Of a DNA stretch of 58,953 nucleotides, positions 36,457 to 45,113 are shown one piece after another. Source of the stretch: Halobiforma nitratireducens JCM 10879 (GTDB lineage: Archaea > Halobacteriota > Halobacteria > Halobacteriales > Natrialbaceae); the NCBI RefSeq assembly GCF_000337895.1, contig NZ_AOMA01000067.1:1-58953 (forward strand). Reading direction: 5' to 3'. Within the stretch, counting starts at the first letter, position 1, and each line of letters opens with the position of its first letter. Made by a program: the position numbers and the translations under genes. The notes under the pieces are model-generated. The model did not search any database, was not told where the DNA came from, and was given only the letters and a program-made list of their open reading frames with translations.

Positions 36457-36511
36457 TCCTGTCCCTATCCCTGTTCCTGTCCCTATCCCTGTTCCTGTTC
36501 CTGCCCCTGTC
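36457..36511. repeat. Hexanucleotide microsatellite
   Basis: About nine hexamers of the CCTGTC/CCTATC/CCTGTT type in a row. They encode Leu/Ser/Phe or Pro/Ile/Val in the three forward frames. One frame, from ATG 36432, would give a very hydrophobic leader (SFLSLSLFLSLSLFLFLPLSL). This is simple-sequence DNA prone to slippage. Confidence 0.75.
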
Positions 36512-36580
36512 GTTGGCGCGACGTTTCCCATCTGGCAATGCCGGCCTCACCACTATCGGTCGGCGCGTCGACACGGCGGT

Positions 36581-36715
36581 ATGGTCGAGTTCTCGACGAT
36601 CGTCATCCTGATCTGGATCGGTCTGCTGTTCGTCCCAATTCCGCCGGTCGCTACGATCCTGGGTGTCCTGGTAATTCTGGCTGGAATCGCGTTACGGGTG
36701 CTGTTCGGTATATGA
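36581..36715 (+). CDS. Small membrane protein, 44 residues
   Basis: The start MVEFSTIVILIWIGLLFVPIPP is followed by a second hydrophobic segment (VATILGVLVILAGIALRVLFGI), so the protein is two short membrane helices with almost no loop. It is a plausible small haloarchaeal membrane protein with a proline turn between helices. No family is recognised and no neighbour explains it. Confidence 0.5.
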   Translation: MVEFSTIVILIWIGLLFVPIPPVATILGVLVILAGIALRVLFGI

Positions 36716-36898
36716 GCTGCAGGCATTTCGCTTCGCCACCGCTGTAACGGAGTCGATCTACAGGCGGAGCAGGCCGAGTGCCTCGGGGTCGGACGGGAAT
36801 CGTGAACCGACGGGACCGGGACACCACGCAGACACGTCCAGCCAGTTCTCGAGCGGCGCGTCACCAGCTGTTCCCAGTATAGTGGAATCCGAACAAGA

Positions 36899-36904
36899 CT
36901 TAAG
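36899..36904 (+). promoter_or_regulatory. CTTAAG promoter box of the OsmC gene
   Basis: CTTAAG is centred 27 bases before ATG 36929. The same box type precedes the JAMM (54461) and SAMP (TTTTAAG, 55891) genes at the same distance. Confidence 0.5.
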
Positions 36905-36928
36905 CGATACCGAAACGTCGGTTCCGGT

Positions 36929-37357
36929 ATGGCAGGCGACGAACTGACGACGTACGAACTGACCGGCGAGCGACAGAGTCCGAAACGAATGCGGATCGAC
37001 ACCGACGACGCCGAGTTCGTGGTCGGCAAGGACGTAAACCCTATCGAGTACTTCCTCGGTGCCGTGCTTGGTTGTCTGAACTCCACCGGGACGATGGTCG
37101 CGCGTGACATGGACATCCGGCTCGACGATCTGACGGTCACCGTCGAGAGCGGCGTCGACTACGCCGCCTATCGCGGTGAGGAAACCGACGACCGTCCAGG
37201 GCTCCAGGGCCTCGAGGTCTCCGTCGTCGTCGACTCCGACGCCGACGAGGAGACACTCGAGGAGTGGCTGGCAGCCGTCGAACGGCGGTGCCCGATCACC
37301 GACAACGTAGCGAACGAGACGTCGATCGGTCTCACACTCGAGAGCGAATCGGCCTGA
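36929..37357 (+). CDS. OsmC-family protein
   Basis: 142 residues. It has the family's helix AEFVVGKDVNPIEYFLGAVLGCLNSTGTMVA with the first reactive cysteine, and ERRCPITDNV with the second. OsmC/Ohr proteins reduce organic peroxides through this cysteine pair, although some homologues act on other sulfur compounds. The ATG agrees with the CTTAAG box at 36899. It runs in the same direction as the FAD protein 64 bases downstream, which has its own TATA box. Confidence 0.88.
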   Translation: MAGDELTTYELTGERQSPKRMRIDTDDAEFVVGKDVNPIEYFLGAVLGCLNSTGTMVARDMDIRLDDLTVTVESGVDYAAYRGEETDDRPGLQGLEVSVVVDSDADEETLEEWLAAVERRCPITDNVANETSIGLTLESESA

Positions 37358-37391
37358 CGGCCGCCGCGACGTTGCGTGGTTTGGTCCACGA

Positions 37392-37398
37392 TTTTATA
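37392..37398 (+). promoter_or_regulatory. TATA box of the FAD oxidoreductase gene
   Basis: TTTTATA lies with its centre 26 bases before ATG 37421. It fixes this ATG as the start rather than the in-frame codon at 37376, which lies upstream of the box. Confidence 0.6.
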
Positions 37399-37420
37399 CC
37401 TCGCTACCCAACAGCCGGGT

Positions 37421-38746
37421 ATGCAGTCGACTCCGCACGTGATCGTCGTCGGTGGCGGACTCGCAGGTCTCGTCGCGTCGCGGCACCTCGCCGGTGCCGG
37501 ACTCGAGGTTTCCCTTCTCGAGCGAAACGACCGCGTCGGCGGTCGCGTTCGGACGATAGAACGGGACGGGTTCCGGTTCGATCGGGGCTTCCAGGTGCTG
37601 TTTACCGGCTACCCGGCCGTCGAGCGGGAACTCGACCTCGAGGGACTCGATCTCCGACGATTCGCTCCGGGGGCGACCATCGCCAGGCCGAACCACCGGT
37701 CGACGGTCGCGGACCCGTTTCGGAGTCCGGGGACACTCCCCGCGACGGTGCTCAATCCGGACCTCTCGATCGGTGACAAACTCCGGGTAGCCAAACTCCG
37801 GCGGACGCTTCGCGGGATCGATCCGGGCGAGATTTTCAGTGGCGATAGTGATACGGCCGACGACGAGTCGATCGCGGCCTACCTCCGGAACCGAGGGTTT
37901 TCCGATCGCTTCCTCGAGAACTTCGCCGCGCCCTTCTACGGCGGGATCACCCTCGATCGCTCGCTGTCGACCTCGAGTCAGGTCTTCGAGTACACGTTCC
38001 GGACGCTCGCCGACGGCGAGACGGTCGTCCCGGCGACGGGAATGGAGGCGATTCCGGCCCAGTTGGCCGACCGCGTCGCGGACGAGGGGGGAACGATTCG
38101 GACGGGTGTGACCGCCGACGCGGTGACGGCAGGGAACTCCGACGGCGAGAGCGACGGTGACGTGACGGTCTCGAGCGACGACGGCACGCTCGAGGCCGAC
38201 GCCGTCGTCGTCGCGACTGACCCTCCGACCGCTCGCGACCTGACCGACATCGAGGCGATCCCGACGGAGGCGAGGGCCTGTGTCACCCAGTATTACGCCC
38301 TTTCGGCGGGGATGGACCTCGAGACGGGCAAGCGACTGTTGTTGAACGCCGGCGGCGAGAACGGCGAGCGCGAGGGGCCCAACCACGTCGTCCCCCACAG
38401 CGAGGTCGCGCCGGAGTATGCACCCGACGATCGGACCCTCATCAGTGCGACCTACCTCGGCGAGCGCGAGGAGACGGACGAGGAACTCGCCGATCGCACG
38501 CTGCGGGCCCTCGAGTCGTGGTACCCCGAACGAGCCTTCGACGGGTTCGAACCTCTCCACACGGCGCGCGTGTCGTTCGCCCAGTTCGACCAGCCGCCGG
38601 GCTTTCACGAGGGTCTTCCGAATCCCCGCGATCCCGACGGGTCGGTCTACCTGGCCGGCGACTACACCCGCTGGTCGTCGATCCAGGGCGCGATGGAAAG
38701 CGGTCGTCGGGCGGCCAGTGCCGTCGTCGAGGATCTGTCGAGGTAG
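37421..38746 (+). CDS. NAD(P)/FAD-dependent amine-oxidase-like protein
   Basis: 441 residues. It has the N-terminal FAD motif VIVVGGGLAGLVASRHLAGAGLEVSLLERNDRVGGRVRT (GxGxxG plus the GGR motif) and a C-terminal FAD contact VYLAGDYTRWSSIQGAMESGRRAA. This architecture belongs to the phytoene desaturase/protoporphyrinogen oxidase-like group. Substrate is unknown; carotenoid or other isoprenoid chemistry is possible but unproven. Confidence 0.88.
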   Translation: MQSTPHVIVVGGGLAGLVASRHLAGAGLEVSLLERNDRVGGRVRTIERDGFRFDRGFQVLFTGYPAVERELDLEGLDLRRFAPGATIARPNHRSTVADPFRSPGTLPATVLNPDLSIGDKLRVAKLRRTLRGIDPGEIFSGDSDTADDESIAAYLRNRGFSDRFLENFAAPFYGGITLDRSLSTSSQVFEYTFRTLADGETVVPATGMEAIPAQLADRVADEGGTIRTGVTADAVTAGNSDGESDGDVTVSSDDGTLEADAVVVATDPPTARDLTDIEAIPTEARACVTQYYALSAGMDLETGKRLLLNAGGENGEREGPNHVVPHSEVAPEYAPDDRTLISATYLGEREETDEELADRTLRALESWYPERAFDGFEPLHTARVSFAQFDQPPGFHEGLPNPRDPDGSVYLAGDYTRWSSIQGAMESGRRAASAVVEDLSR

Positions 38747-38813
38747 CTCGTCGACGGCGGCACCGTCCCGCGTCCAGCACTCACAGTATGTTATCGTGCG
38801 AGAACGTTCGGAT

Positions 38814-39281
38814 ATGGCCCTCCCCTGCTTCGACGTCGCCCTTTCGGACCGACAGCGGCCCCGGCTTCGCGTCCTCGAGGTTGCCGCCGCCGTGCTGTTC
38901 CCGCTCCTGTGGGCGTCGATTTTCGCCCCGGCACTCGAGTCCCTGTTCGCACCACTCGAGTCGTTCGTGGTGTCGCCGCTGCTCGCCTCGGCGGTCGTTC
39001 CGGGGCTGCTCTGTCTCGTCGCGCTCGCCGGTGCGGTCGCGGACGGGTTGGGAATCGATACGGCCGTCGTCGGGGTATTGGTCGCGGTCACGTCGCTGCT
39101 GATCGCCTGGGACGTCCCCGTCGTCCTGTTTCACACCGGTGGTGGCGTCCACGTCGCACCGCTTTTCGTCTTCGTCTCGGGAACGGTCCTCGCGGTCGTG
39201 GTGATTCGCCGGGCACTCCTGGCAACCGTTGCTCCCGGTGGCGTCGTGGGATGGATTCGCGGCCGTCGAAGCGAATCGTAA
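38814..39281 (+). CDS. Four-helix membrane protein
   Basis: 155 residues. Hydrophobic segments lie at about 22-40, 52-75, 80-100 and 112-134, with short loops and a basic tail (RGRRS). ATG 38814 follows GGAT and precedes a short soluble N-terminus. I recognise no family. The next gene in the same direction encodes a small transporter, 96 bases on. Confidence 0.65.
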   Translation: MALPCFDVALSDRQRPRLRVLEVAAAVLFPLLWASIFAPALESLFAPLESFVVSPLLASAVVPGLLCLVALAGAVADGLGIDTAVVGVLVAVTSLLIAWDVPVVLFHTGGGVHVAPLFVFVSGTVLAVVVIRRALLATVAPGGVVGWIRGRRSES

Positions 39282-39377
39282 CTGACGGTTCGGATCGACC
39301 GCAGTCTGCTGGTCGAAAGCGGCCAGAGACCACCCGAAAGCACGCCGCTTTTCAGAGCGGGACCGCAGCCGTGTCGT

Positions 39378-39791
39378 ATGGTCAACGTCGCGATCGTACT
39401 CGCGTTGGGCGCGCTGGTCCTGTTCGGTGGCTGGGCGGTCTCGGCCGGCGTCGCGACCCGGTCGCTGGCTCCGGTCAACGCCGTGTTCCTCTCGTACGTG
39501 GCGAGTCTCGCCATCGTTGGCGGCTACGTCCTCTTCACGCGAGAGCCCATCGTCGGCACCCGTATGGAAATCACGTTCGCGCTGCTGTCGGGCGTGTTCC
39601 TCGCCGTCGGCACGATCAGCTTCTACGCCGGACTCACCCACGGCAACATGGCTATCGTCTCGGCGATCGCCGCGCTGTACTTCGTCATCCCCGCGGTCGT
39701 CGGGGTCCTCTACTTCGATGCAGCACTCTCGCCGACCAACGTGGTCGGGTTGCTCCTCGCGGTGATCGCGGTCGTGCTCGTGTCCTCCTGA
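39378..39791 (+). CDS. Small EamA-type transporter
   Basis: 137 residues, four or five helices: one EamA (DMT) repeat rather than two. Typical elements are WAVSAGVATRSLAPVNAVFLSYVASL, the SGVFLAVGTISFYAGLTHGNMAIVSAIAALYFVIPAVVGVLYFDAALSPTNVVGLLLAVIAVVLVSS half and its GN-x-A motif. Single-repeat forms work as dimers, as in SMR proteins. Substrate unknown. Confidence 0.82.
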   Translation: MVNVAIVLALGALVLFGGWAVSAGVATRSLAPVNAVFLSYVASLAIVGGYVLFTREPIVGTRMEITFALLSGVFLAVGTISFYAGLTHGNMAIVSAIAALYFVIPAVVGVLYFDAALSPTNVVGLLLAVIAVVLVSS

Positions 39792-39894
39792 TCACGGGCG
39801 CACAAACTTCTCGCCCCGAGTCCGAGTCGAGGTCGCTCGAAATCGGGAAGTGAGCCCCAGCGAGCGCTCCCGTTCGGCACCGCTCAAACGAAAG

Positions 39895-40629
39895 TCACAA
39901 CAGCCGTCGACACTCCCCCAGCGGCGGAAACCACAGCGTCTCGCCGCGCTCGGAATCCCGTACCGCCGGGTAGCAGGCATCGGCGTCCGTAACGAGCGGC
40001 GACTGAAAGTCTCGAGCGCACATTCCGTTGACCGTCGCGCCGCTCGCGAGTCGCGTGAACGCCGGGAGAACGAGCACGTCCGCGCCCTCGTAGATGTCGG
40101 GGCCGTAGAGGAAACAGGGGCGTTTTCGACCGTCGATCGACAGCGCCGGGTGGTCGTGGCCGACGACGTACCGGGTTGCGCTCGCGTCCCCCGCTGCGTT
40201 GGACGGGGATTCGTGCCCGTGACAGACTACCGTCTCGCCGTCCTCGAGCCGGTACGTCGGCGACGTCTCACCGTCGAAGACCTCCGAGAGCATCGTGTCG
40301 TGGTTTCCGGGCGTCACCACGAGCGACGCACCGTGGGTCTCGACCGTCGACGCGAGGGCGTCGAGGTCCCGCTCGAGCCCCCGCGGGACGCGGTCGAACG
40401 AGTGCAGCAGGTCGCCGGCGACGACGACCGTCTCGGGCACGGTGCGCTCGAGCAACGCGGCGAGTCGATCCCGGATGTCCGTCCCGTCGTCGATCGGTGC
40501 GTCGACGCTCGAAGCGGCCGCGCGTCCGAGATGGAGGTCGGCGACGATTAGCGCGTCGGCCTCGGGAACGTAGACTGCACGCTCGAGGAACGAGAACGGG
40601 ACGTCGACGTCGATTCGGTCGTCGGTCAC
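39895..40629 (-). CDS. Metallophosphoesterase (calcineurin-like)
   Basis: 244 residues. Metal-site motifs: ADLHLG (D-x-H), VVVAGDLLHSFDR (GD), TPGNHD (GNHD), CHGHES and VGHDHPAL (GHxH-like). This is the archaeal family of predicted SbcD-like phosphoesterases that often neighbours a large helicase; no helicase is in the window. It lies 15 bases downstream of artA on the same strand, so the two may share a transcript. Confidence 0.9.
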   Translation of the reverse strand: MTDDRIDVDVPFSFLERAVYVPEADALIVADLHLGRAAASSVDAPIDDGTDIRDRLAALLERTVPETVVVAGDLLHSFDRVPRGLERDLDALASTVETHGASLVVTPGNHDTMLSEVFDGETSPTYRLEDGETVVCHGHESPSNAAGDASATRYVVGHDHPALSIDGRKRPCFLYGPDIYEGADVLVLPAFTRLASGATVNGMCARDFQSPLVTDADACYPAVRDSERGETLWFPPLGECRRLL

Positions 40630-40644
40630 GGGTGCTGTCGGGCG

Positions 40645-41685
40645 TCAATCGGCCGCCCGAGTCTCGACTCGTGACTCGGGTCGGTACTCCTCTTTTCCGA
40701 GCGCCTCGAAGAGGTCGTACTCGTTGCCCGAAAGGATGTAGAGCACCTCCTCGAGCGGTGCGAGTATCTCGGGGAGGATACGGACGACGAGGTAGGTGAT
40801 GCCGATCAACGCGATGACCGACAGCAACTGGGAGATGTAGTTGTGTGCAACGAGGTACGAGACACGGTTGGCCTCGGCACCCATGTAGGTCGTCATAAAC
40901 GAGACGAGCCAGTCCTGCTGGAACCAGCCCCACGGGGAGGCCAGGCCGATGAAGACGTTACGCGTGAGGTTGAGGAACCAGATGACGCCGATGGCCGCCG
41001 CGAGGGCGACTACTTTCCGCTTTAGCGGTGCGGAGACGGCCCCGATCAGCCCGCCGAAGATCGCCATGCTCCCGATTCCGGTACAGGTGAGGACGATGTA
41101 GGTCGTTCGGCCGGTAACCGTTTCGTCGGGATCGAAGTTGAACCGGCTCTGATAGCCGTCAGGACCCTCGTTGATTCCGGGACTGTGGCCGAGCAGCTCC
41201 ATCCCGTAGTGGGTCTGGACCGCGGTCGTCTCGATCAGCCACTCCCGGAACACCGGAATCGTCTCTGCCGGCAGGTAGATCAGTCCCATCAGCGCGACCG
41301 CTTTCGTCAGCAACAGCAACGACTGACGGCCGCCAACGAGGAGATAGCCGGTATAGGCACACAGCGGGAGTGCAGCCAGCGAGAGCAGCGTCTGGAGCGG
41401 GCTCTGGATCTCGTAGTAGTAGTACGGAACCATCGTCAGCCAGAAGAGCCCGAACAGCAACCAGGCTGCAGCGCCGATCCGACGGGCGGCTCCGCCCGCC
41501 CCCTGCCACTGGGCCAGCAGTGCCACGAAGAACGCGCCGATCGAAATCCACGCGAGCGCGTCCGTCAGGCCGACGCCGGCGAGTACGGCGGGGGCGACCG
41601 CGACTCCATCGAGGCCGAGAGTCGAACTCGAGTCGGTGGCGAGTCCGGCCACGGCGAAGGAGGACGGCATGTTCACGTTATCCAA
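40645..41685 (-). CDS. artA: Archaeosortase A
   Basis: 346 residues with about eight membrane helices. The catalytic triad candidates of the exosortase/archaeosortase family are visible: C201 in VLTCTGIGSMAIFGG, R242 in FLNLTRNVFIGL and H281 in VAHNYISQ. ArtA processes PGF-CTERM proteins, including the S-layer glycoprotein, at the cell surface and links them to lipid. A second ATG five codons on is also possible. No PGF-CTERM substrate is encoded in this window. Divergent from the small gene at 41796. Confidence 0.93.
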   Translation of the reverse strand: MDNVNMPSSFAVAGLATDSSSTLGLDGVAVAPAVLAGVGLTDALAWISIGAFFVALLAQWQGAGGAARRIGAAAWLLFGLFWLTMVPYYYYEIQSPLQTLLSLAALPLCAYTGYLLVGGRQSLLLLTKAVALMGLIYLPAETIPVFREWLIETTAVQTHYGMELLGHSPGINEGPDGYQSRFNFDPDETVTGRTTYIVLTCTGIGSMAIFGGLIGAVSAPLKRKVVALAAAIGVIWFLNLTRNVFIGLASPWGWFQQDWLVSFMTTYMGAEANRVSYLVAHNYISQLLSVIALIGITYLVVRILPEILAPLEEVLYILSGNEYDLFEALGKEEYRPESRVETRAAD

Positions 41686-41795
41686 TGAACTCTCGCGCTA
41701 TCAACCTGACGTATCACTCCGGGTGTTCGAGGCAGTCGATCTGCCGCTACCGACGAAACGTTTAAGGAATATAATGACATTCGATAACATAGATC

Positions 41796-42050
41796 ATGGC
41801 TTCCAGCGAACTGTCGACCAGCGACCACCTCGACCGGCGGGTGACGCTTCGACGCGTCGACGAGATCGATCCGACCGCAACCGTCCGTCACGTCGATCAG
41901 CTCGAGCCGGACGAACGCGAACAGTTCTACGAGTTATGGGCAAACGGTGGGTCGATGCCGATCGGGGAGACCGACTTCGAACTCGAACTCGAGCTCGAGG
42001 TCGGCGAAATAATCGTCTTCACCGACTACGTCGTGGTCGACGGCGTGTGA
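41796..42050 (+). CDS. Small acidic hypothetical protein
   Basis: 84 residues with alternating helix and strand, ending in a Glu-rich stretch (ELELELEVGEIIVFTDYVVVDGV). No motif is recognised. A TTTAAG box (41761-41766) lies about 32 bases before the ATG. It is divergent from artA, with only 110 bases between, so the two promoters overlap. Confidence 0.7.
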   Translation: MASSELSTSDHLDRRVTLRRVDEIDPTATVRHVDQLEPDEREQFYELWANGGSMPIGETDFELELELEVGEIIVFTDYVVVDGV

Positions 42051-42130
42051 AGCCACCGCCTGCGAGCGGGCGTTCCCGGTTGGTCGCACGTATCGAAGCC
42101 GTTTTCCCCGGTGCGGCCGTTCGATCGGGT

Positions 42131-42541
42131 ATGAACGGCGATACGGACATGACCCTGGCGTTCGAGCTCGAGGCGCTGAAGGAACTCGCCTCGCCGGAAA
42201 ACGTCTTCGAGGACGCCAGAGGGTGGACCGAATACATCGGCGTCGTCTCCGAGAAGCCGACCTACGTCGTGACCAACTTCACTCGCAAGAACCGCATCCG
42301 CCAGGACTTCTTCTCGGGACCCCGCGGGAAAGCAGAGAGTCTCGAGGGCGTCAAAGACCAGTTCGACACGGAACGCTACGTCTACATCGGTGCCGACGAG
42401 GAAGACGAACAGCTGGCCGACGAGGTCGACTGGGAGTACCTCGACGTCGAGGACGCCGCGGACGCCGCCGACTGGATCGTCGCTTCCCGAGTCGACGAGG
42501 GTGAAGACGAGGACGAGCAGGTCCGAGACGACTGGCCCTGA
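42131..42541 (+). CDS. Conserved haloarchaeal hypothetical protein
   Basis: 136 residues from ATG 42131. It contains LAFELEALKELASPENVFEDARGWTEYIGVVSEKPTYVVTNFTRKNRIRQDFFSGPRGKAESLEGV, a stretch I recall from haloarchaeal proteins of unknown function (DUF7124-like, uncertain). The C-terminus is acidic and disordered. It lies 80 bases after the gene at 41796 in the same direction. Convergent with the nucleoside permease-like gene. Confidence 0.75.
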   Translation: MNGDTDMTLAFELEALKELASPENVFEDARGWTEYIGVVSEKPTYVVTNFTRKNRIRQDFFSGPRGKAESLEGVKDQFDTERYVYIGADEEDEQLADEVDWEYLDVEDAADAADWIVASRVDEGEDEDEQVRDDWP

Positions 42542-42553
42542 TTTCGATCTTTC

Positions 42554-43531
42554 CTAGCTGCTGACTCCGAGCGGGTCCGTCTCGAGCAGGTTCGACACGA
42601 TCGCCACGCCTGCCCGAGCGGCGTTGTCGATCGCCAACTCGAGACTCGCTTCGGTACCGTCGAAGCTCTCCGTGACCGACTCCCCAGGGGCAGACCGATC
42701 GTAGTTCGCGACCGCCCGCACGGACAAGTACCGTTCGAGCGTACCGAACCGTTCGAGCACAGTCGCGGTCGCGGCGTCTTCCATCTGGGTCGTGAAGTAG
42801 GGAGCGACGCCGTAGCGGTCACAGAGCCACTCGACTTCTCGGGCGTACCGTGGGCCGTGCCAGAACTCGTCCCCACAGACCGTCGTCCCGCGTTCGACTG
42901 TCGGCCCGTCCGCAGGTGCGTCGGGATATCGACGCTGGGAGGCCAACACGTCCGGGTCTTCGCGAAGGTCGACGCTGCCCACAGCAGCGACGGCGTCGTC
43001 GACGAGCCGTTCCTCGAGGTGGTGGACGTACTCCCGAGGACGGTAGGCCAGGCGGTCGATCGGGGGAGTGTCGCGCCCATCACCACTCGAGTGGTCGGAG
43101 TCGCCGTGGTCCCAGCGATGTTTCCGATCCCAGTCGACGACCGCGTCGGCGACGACGACCGAACCCAGCGCGAGACGCTCGGGTGCGCCGCCGGCGATCC
43201 CCGCCGAGACCACGTAGGCCGCGGAGAGGTCGATCGTGGGTGCTCCGAACAGCGCGGCGACGGTCGCCGCCGCGTCGCTCTTGCCGATGCCAGTCGTCGT
43301 GATCGCGACTCCCGCGTCGTCGGTCAGGTAGATCGGCGTATACGCACCCGGTACCAAGACTGCACGCTCGAGGTCGGCCGCGTAGTGCTCGAGCCAGGCC
43401 CGGCGTTCGTCCAGCGGGGGGTCGGCGACGGCGGGCAGGACCAGCGCGGAGGGCTGCAGGGCCGGTCCGGGCCCGTCGTCGGCGAGTCGTTCGAGTGGCT
43501 CGGGCTCCGGGAGATCGAGGTCGTCGGTCAT
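42554..43531 (-). CDS. Purine nucleoside permease/phosphorylase-like protein
   Basis: 325 residues from ATG 43531; the longer frame is basic and unsupported. It shows the NUP family pattern: PIYLTDDAGVAITTTGIGKSDAAATVAALF, AYVVSAGIAGGAPERLALGSVVVADAVVDWDRKH, TTVCGDEFWHGPRYAREVEWLC and TTQMEDAATATVLERFG. This family includes fungal purine nucleoside permeases and shares the phosphorylase fold, so the protein may act on nucleosides rather than transport them. A His/Asp-rich insert (about 175-190) is unusual. Divergent from the SprT-like gene with about 107 bases between starts. Confidence 0.85.
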   Translation of the reverse strand: MTDDLDLPEPEPLERLADDGPGPALQPSALVLPAVADPPLDERRAWLEHYAADLERAVLVPGAYTPIYLTDDAGVAITTTGIGKSDAAATVAALFGAPTIDLSAAYVVSAGIAGGAPERLALGSVVVADAVVDWDRKHRWDHGDSDHSSGDGRDTPPIDRLAYRPREYVHHLEERLVDDAVAAVGSVDLREDPDVLASQRRYPDAPADGPTVERGTTVCGDEFWHGPRYAREVEWLCDRYGVAPYFTTQMEDAATATVLERFGTLERYLSVRAVANYDRSAPGESVTESFDGTEASLELAIDNAARAGVAIVSNLLETDPLGVSS

Positions 43532-43638
43532 CGCCGAACTGTCGGCCCGCACGGACAAAGAAACGCGGGGCCGAACCGACGAGCCACGACTCCCGCGGAA
43601 CCACAAGCGATTCGGAGCCGGCCTTCGATCCACCTGCC

Positions 43639-44283
43639 GTGACGGACGGTCCCGGGAACCACGACCGACGCGACAGCCGTGGAACGGACGAGACCGCCGA
43701 CGCGGACGCACCGAGTGACTCGCCGACCGTCGACCACGAAATCATCGCTCGCGCTCGCATCCACGCCCGCGAAGTGGTCGACGGGGAGGAGTACGACCTG
43801 CCAGTCGACCGGTCCGCTCTCGAGTGGACGACCTCCGCGCGGGCCCGCCGACGCGCCGGCGCGTGTCGATGGGACGCCGACCGCGAGGTCGCGACGATCG
43901 TGCTCTCCCGGCTGGCCTACGAGCACTACGACTGGCCGGAGTTCGCCGCGGTCGTCCGCCACGAACTCGTCCACGCCTGGGAGTTCCAGCAGTTCGGTGA
44001 CTCCGGGCACGGGCAGCGTTTCCGCGAACGAGCGGCGGCCGTCGATGCACCACGTCATTGTCGGTCGTTCGCCGACCCCAGGTACGTCCTCCGGTGTCTG
44101 ACAGACGACTGTCCCTGGCGGGCCCAGCGCCACCGTGCCTCTCGGCCCGTGAAGACCCCGGATCGGTACCGCTGTGGCGCTTGCGGCGGCGACTACGAGG
44201 TCGAGCACGTCGAGAGTGGGCGAACGTGGACGACGGCGAGCGGATACGGCGGAGCCAGGGCCGCGCTCGGCGACGACTGGTGA
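43639..44283 (+). CDS. SprT-like zinc metalloprotease
   Basis: 214 residues from GTG 43639. After a disordered Asp-rich N-terminus, the SprT part has VIVLSRLAYEHYDWPEFAAVVRHELVHAWEFQQFGDSGHGQRF (HELVH zinc site, then GHGxxF with the third His). The C-terminal zinc ribbon has CLTDDCPW and YRCGACGG. SPRTN-like proteins digest DNA-protein crosslinks. The catalytic Glu is present. An archaeal role in DNA repair is inferred. Confidence 0.88.
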   Translation: MTDGPGNHDRRDSRGTDETADADAPSDSPTVDHEIIARARIHAREVVDGEEYDLPVDRSALEWTTSARARRRAGACRWDADREVATIVLSRLAYEHYDWPEFAAVVRHELVHAWEFQQFGDSGHGQRFRERAAAVDAPRHCRSFADPRYVLRCLTDDCPWRAQRHRASRPVKTPDRYRCGACGGDYEVEHVESGRTWTTASGYGGARAALGDDW

Positions 44284-44414
44284 CTCCCCTCCCGCGACGG
44301 TCGCAGCGATCCCGGCCGCGTAACACGTCGATACTCAGCGTACGCTGTGGTTACGGGCGTCTCGCGTCCACACAGCGCGGAACACTTATTCGAGTGTCGA
44401 TACCTGTTTCGCGT

Positions 44415-44960
44415 ATGGGCATACTCGATCTGATGCTGGGCAAAACGGGACCCGGCGAGCAGGGCGTCGAGTCGGCGTCCTACACGCTCCCGAAGGACAC
44501 TCACGGCTTCGTCTATCCGGTCGCCGTTCGCCGCGCCGAACTCGAGGCCTTCGACCGGCTGATCGACGCCGAAGCCGACTCCCCCTACCTCGAGGAGCGA
44601 ACCGACGACCTCCAGGCCGTCTTCGACGACGTACTCGAGGATGCCGATCTCGACGCGTCGGAGTTGGTCGAGCGAAAGCGCGGGATTCGACGGGCCGTCG
44701 AGCCCGTTCTCGAGCGCTGGCGCGAGCAAGTTAGCGAGGACGAAGACGTCGGCGTCGTCTACGCGATCGCCGGCACGAGCGACGATCTGCGAGCGTTCGT
44801 CAAACTCTGTAAACAACGCGACGAGGACGCCGACGATCCGTTCGACCTCCCGGAGGGGTTCCCCGGGGCGGCCGCGCTACTCAAGCGGGTCGACGAGGCG
44901 ACCGACTCGCAGTACCGGGCAGTCGTTCACGAGGACCTGGTCCCCGGCAACGCCGAGTAG
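44415..44960 (+). CDS. Conserved haloarchaeal hypothetical protein
   Basis: 181 residues from ATG 44415; CTTATT lies about 27 bases upstream. The sequence is acidic and helical (ELEAFDRLIDAEADSPYLEERTDDLQAVFDDVLEDADLDASELVERKRG), with a strand VGVVYAIAGTSDDLRAFVKLC in the middle. I cannot name its family. It is soluble and transcribed alone. Confidence 0.7.
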   Translation: MGILDLMLGKTGPGEQGVESASYTLPKDTHGFVYPVAVRRAELEAFDRLIDAEADSPYLEERTDDLQAVFDDVLEDADLDASELVERKRGIRRAVEPVLERWREQVSEDEDVGVVYAIAGTSDDLRAFVKLCKQRDEDADDPFDLPEGFPGAAALLKRVDEATDSQYRAVVHEDLVPGNAE

Positions 44961-45113
44961 CCCACTGCGGTCCGTTCCCGAACCCGTATCGCCGGCGTCA
45001 CTGCCGTCGATCGCGAGTCGGGCGTCGTCCGCTGTCCCGACTGCGAGAGCGGAAACGAACTGAGAGATACGCACCTCTCTTTCGCCGTTCCGCGGGCACC
45101 GATCGACGACGGA

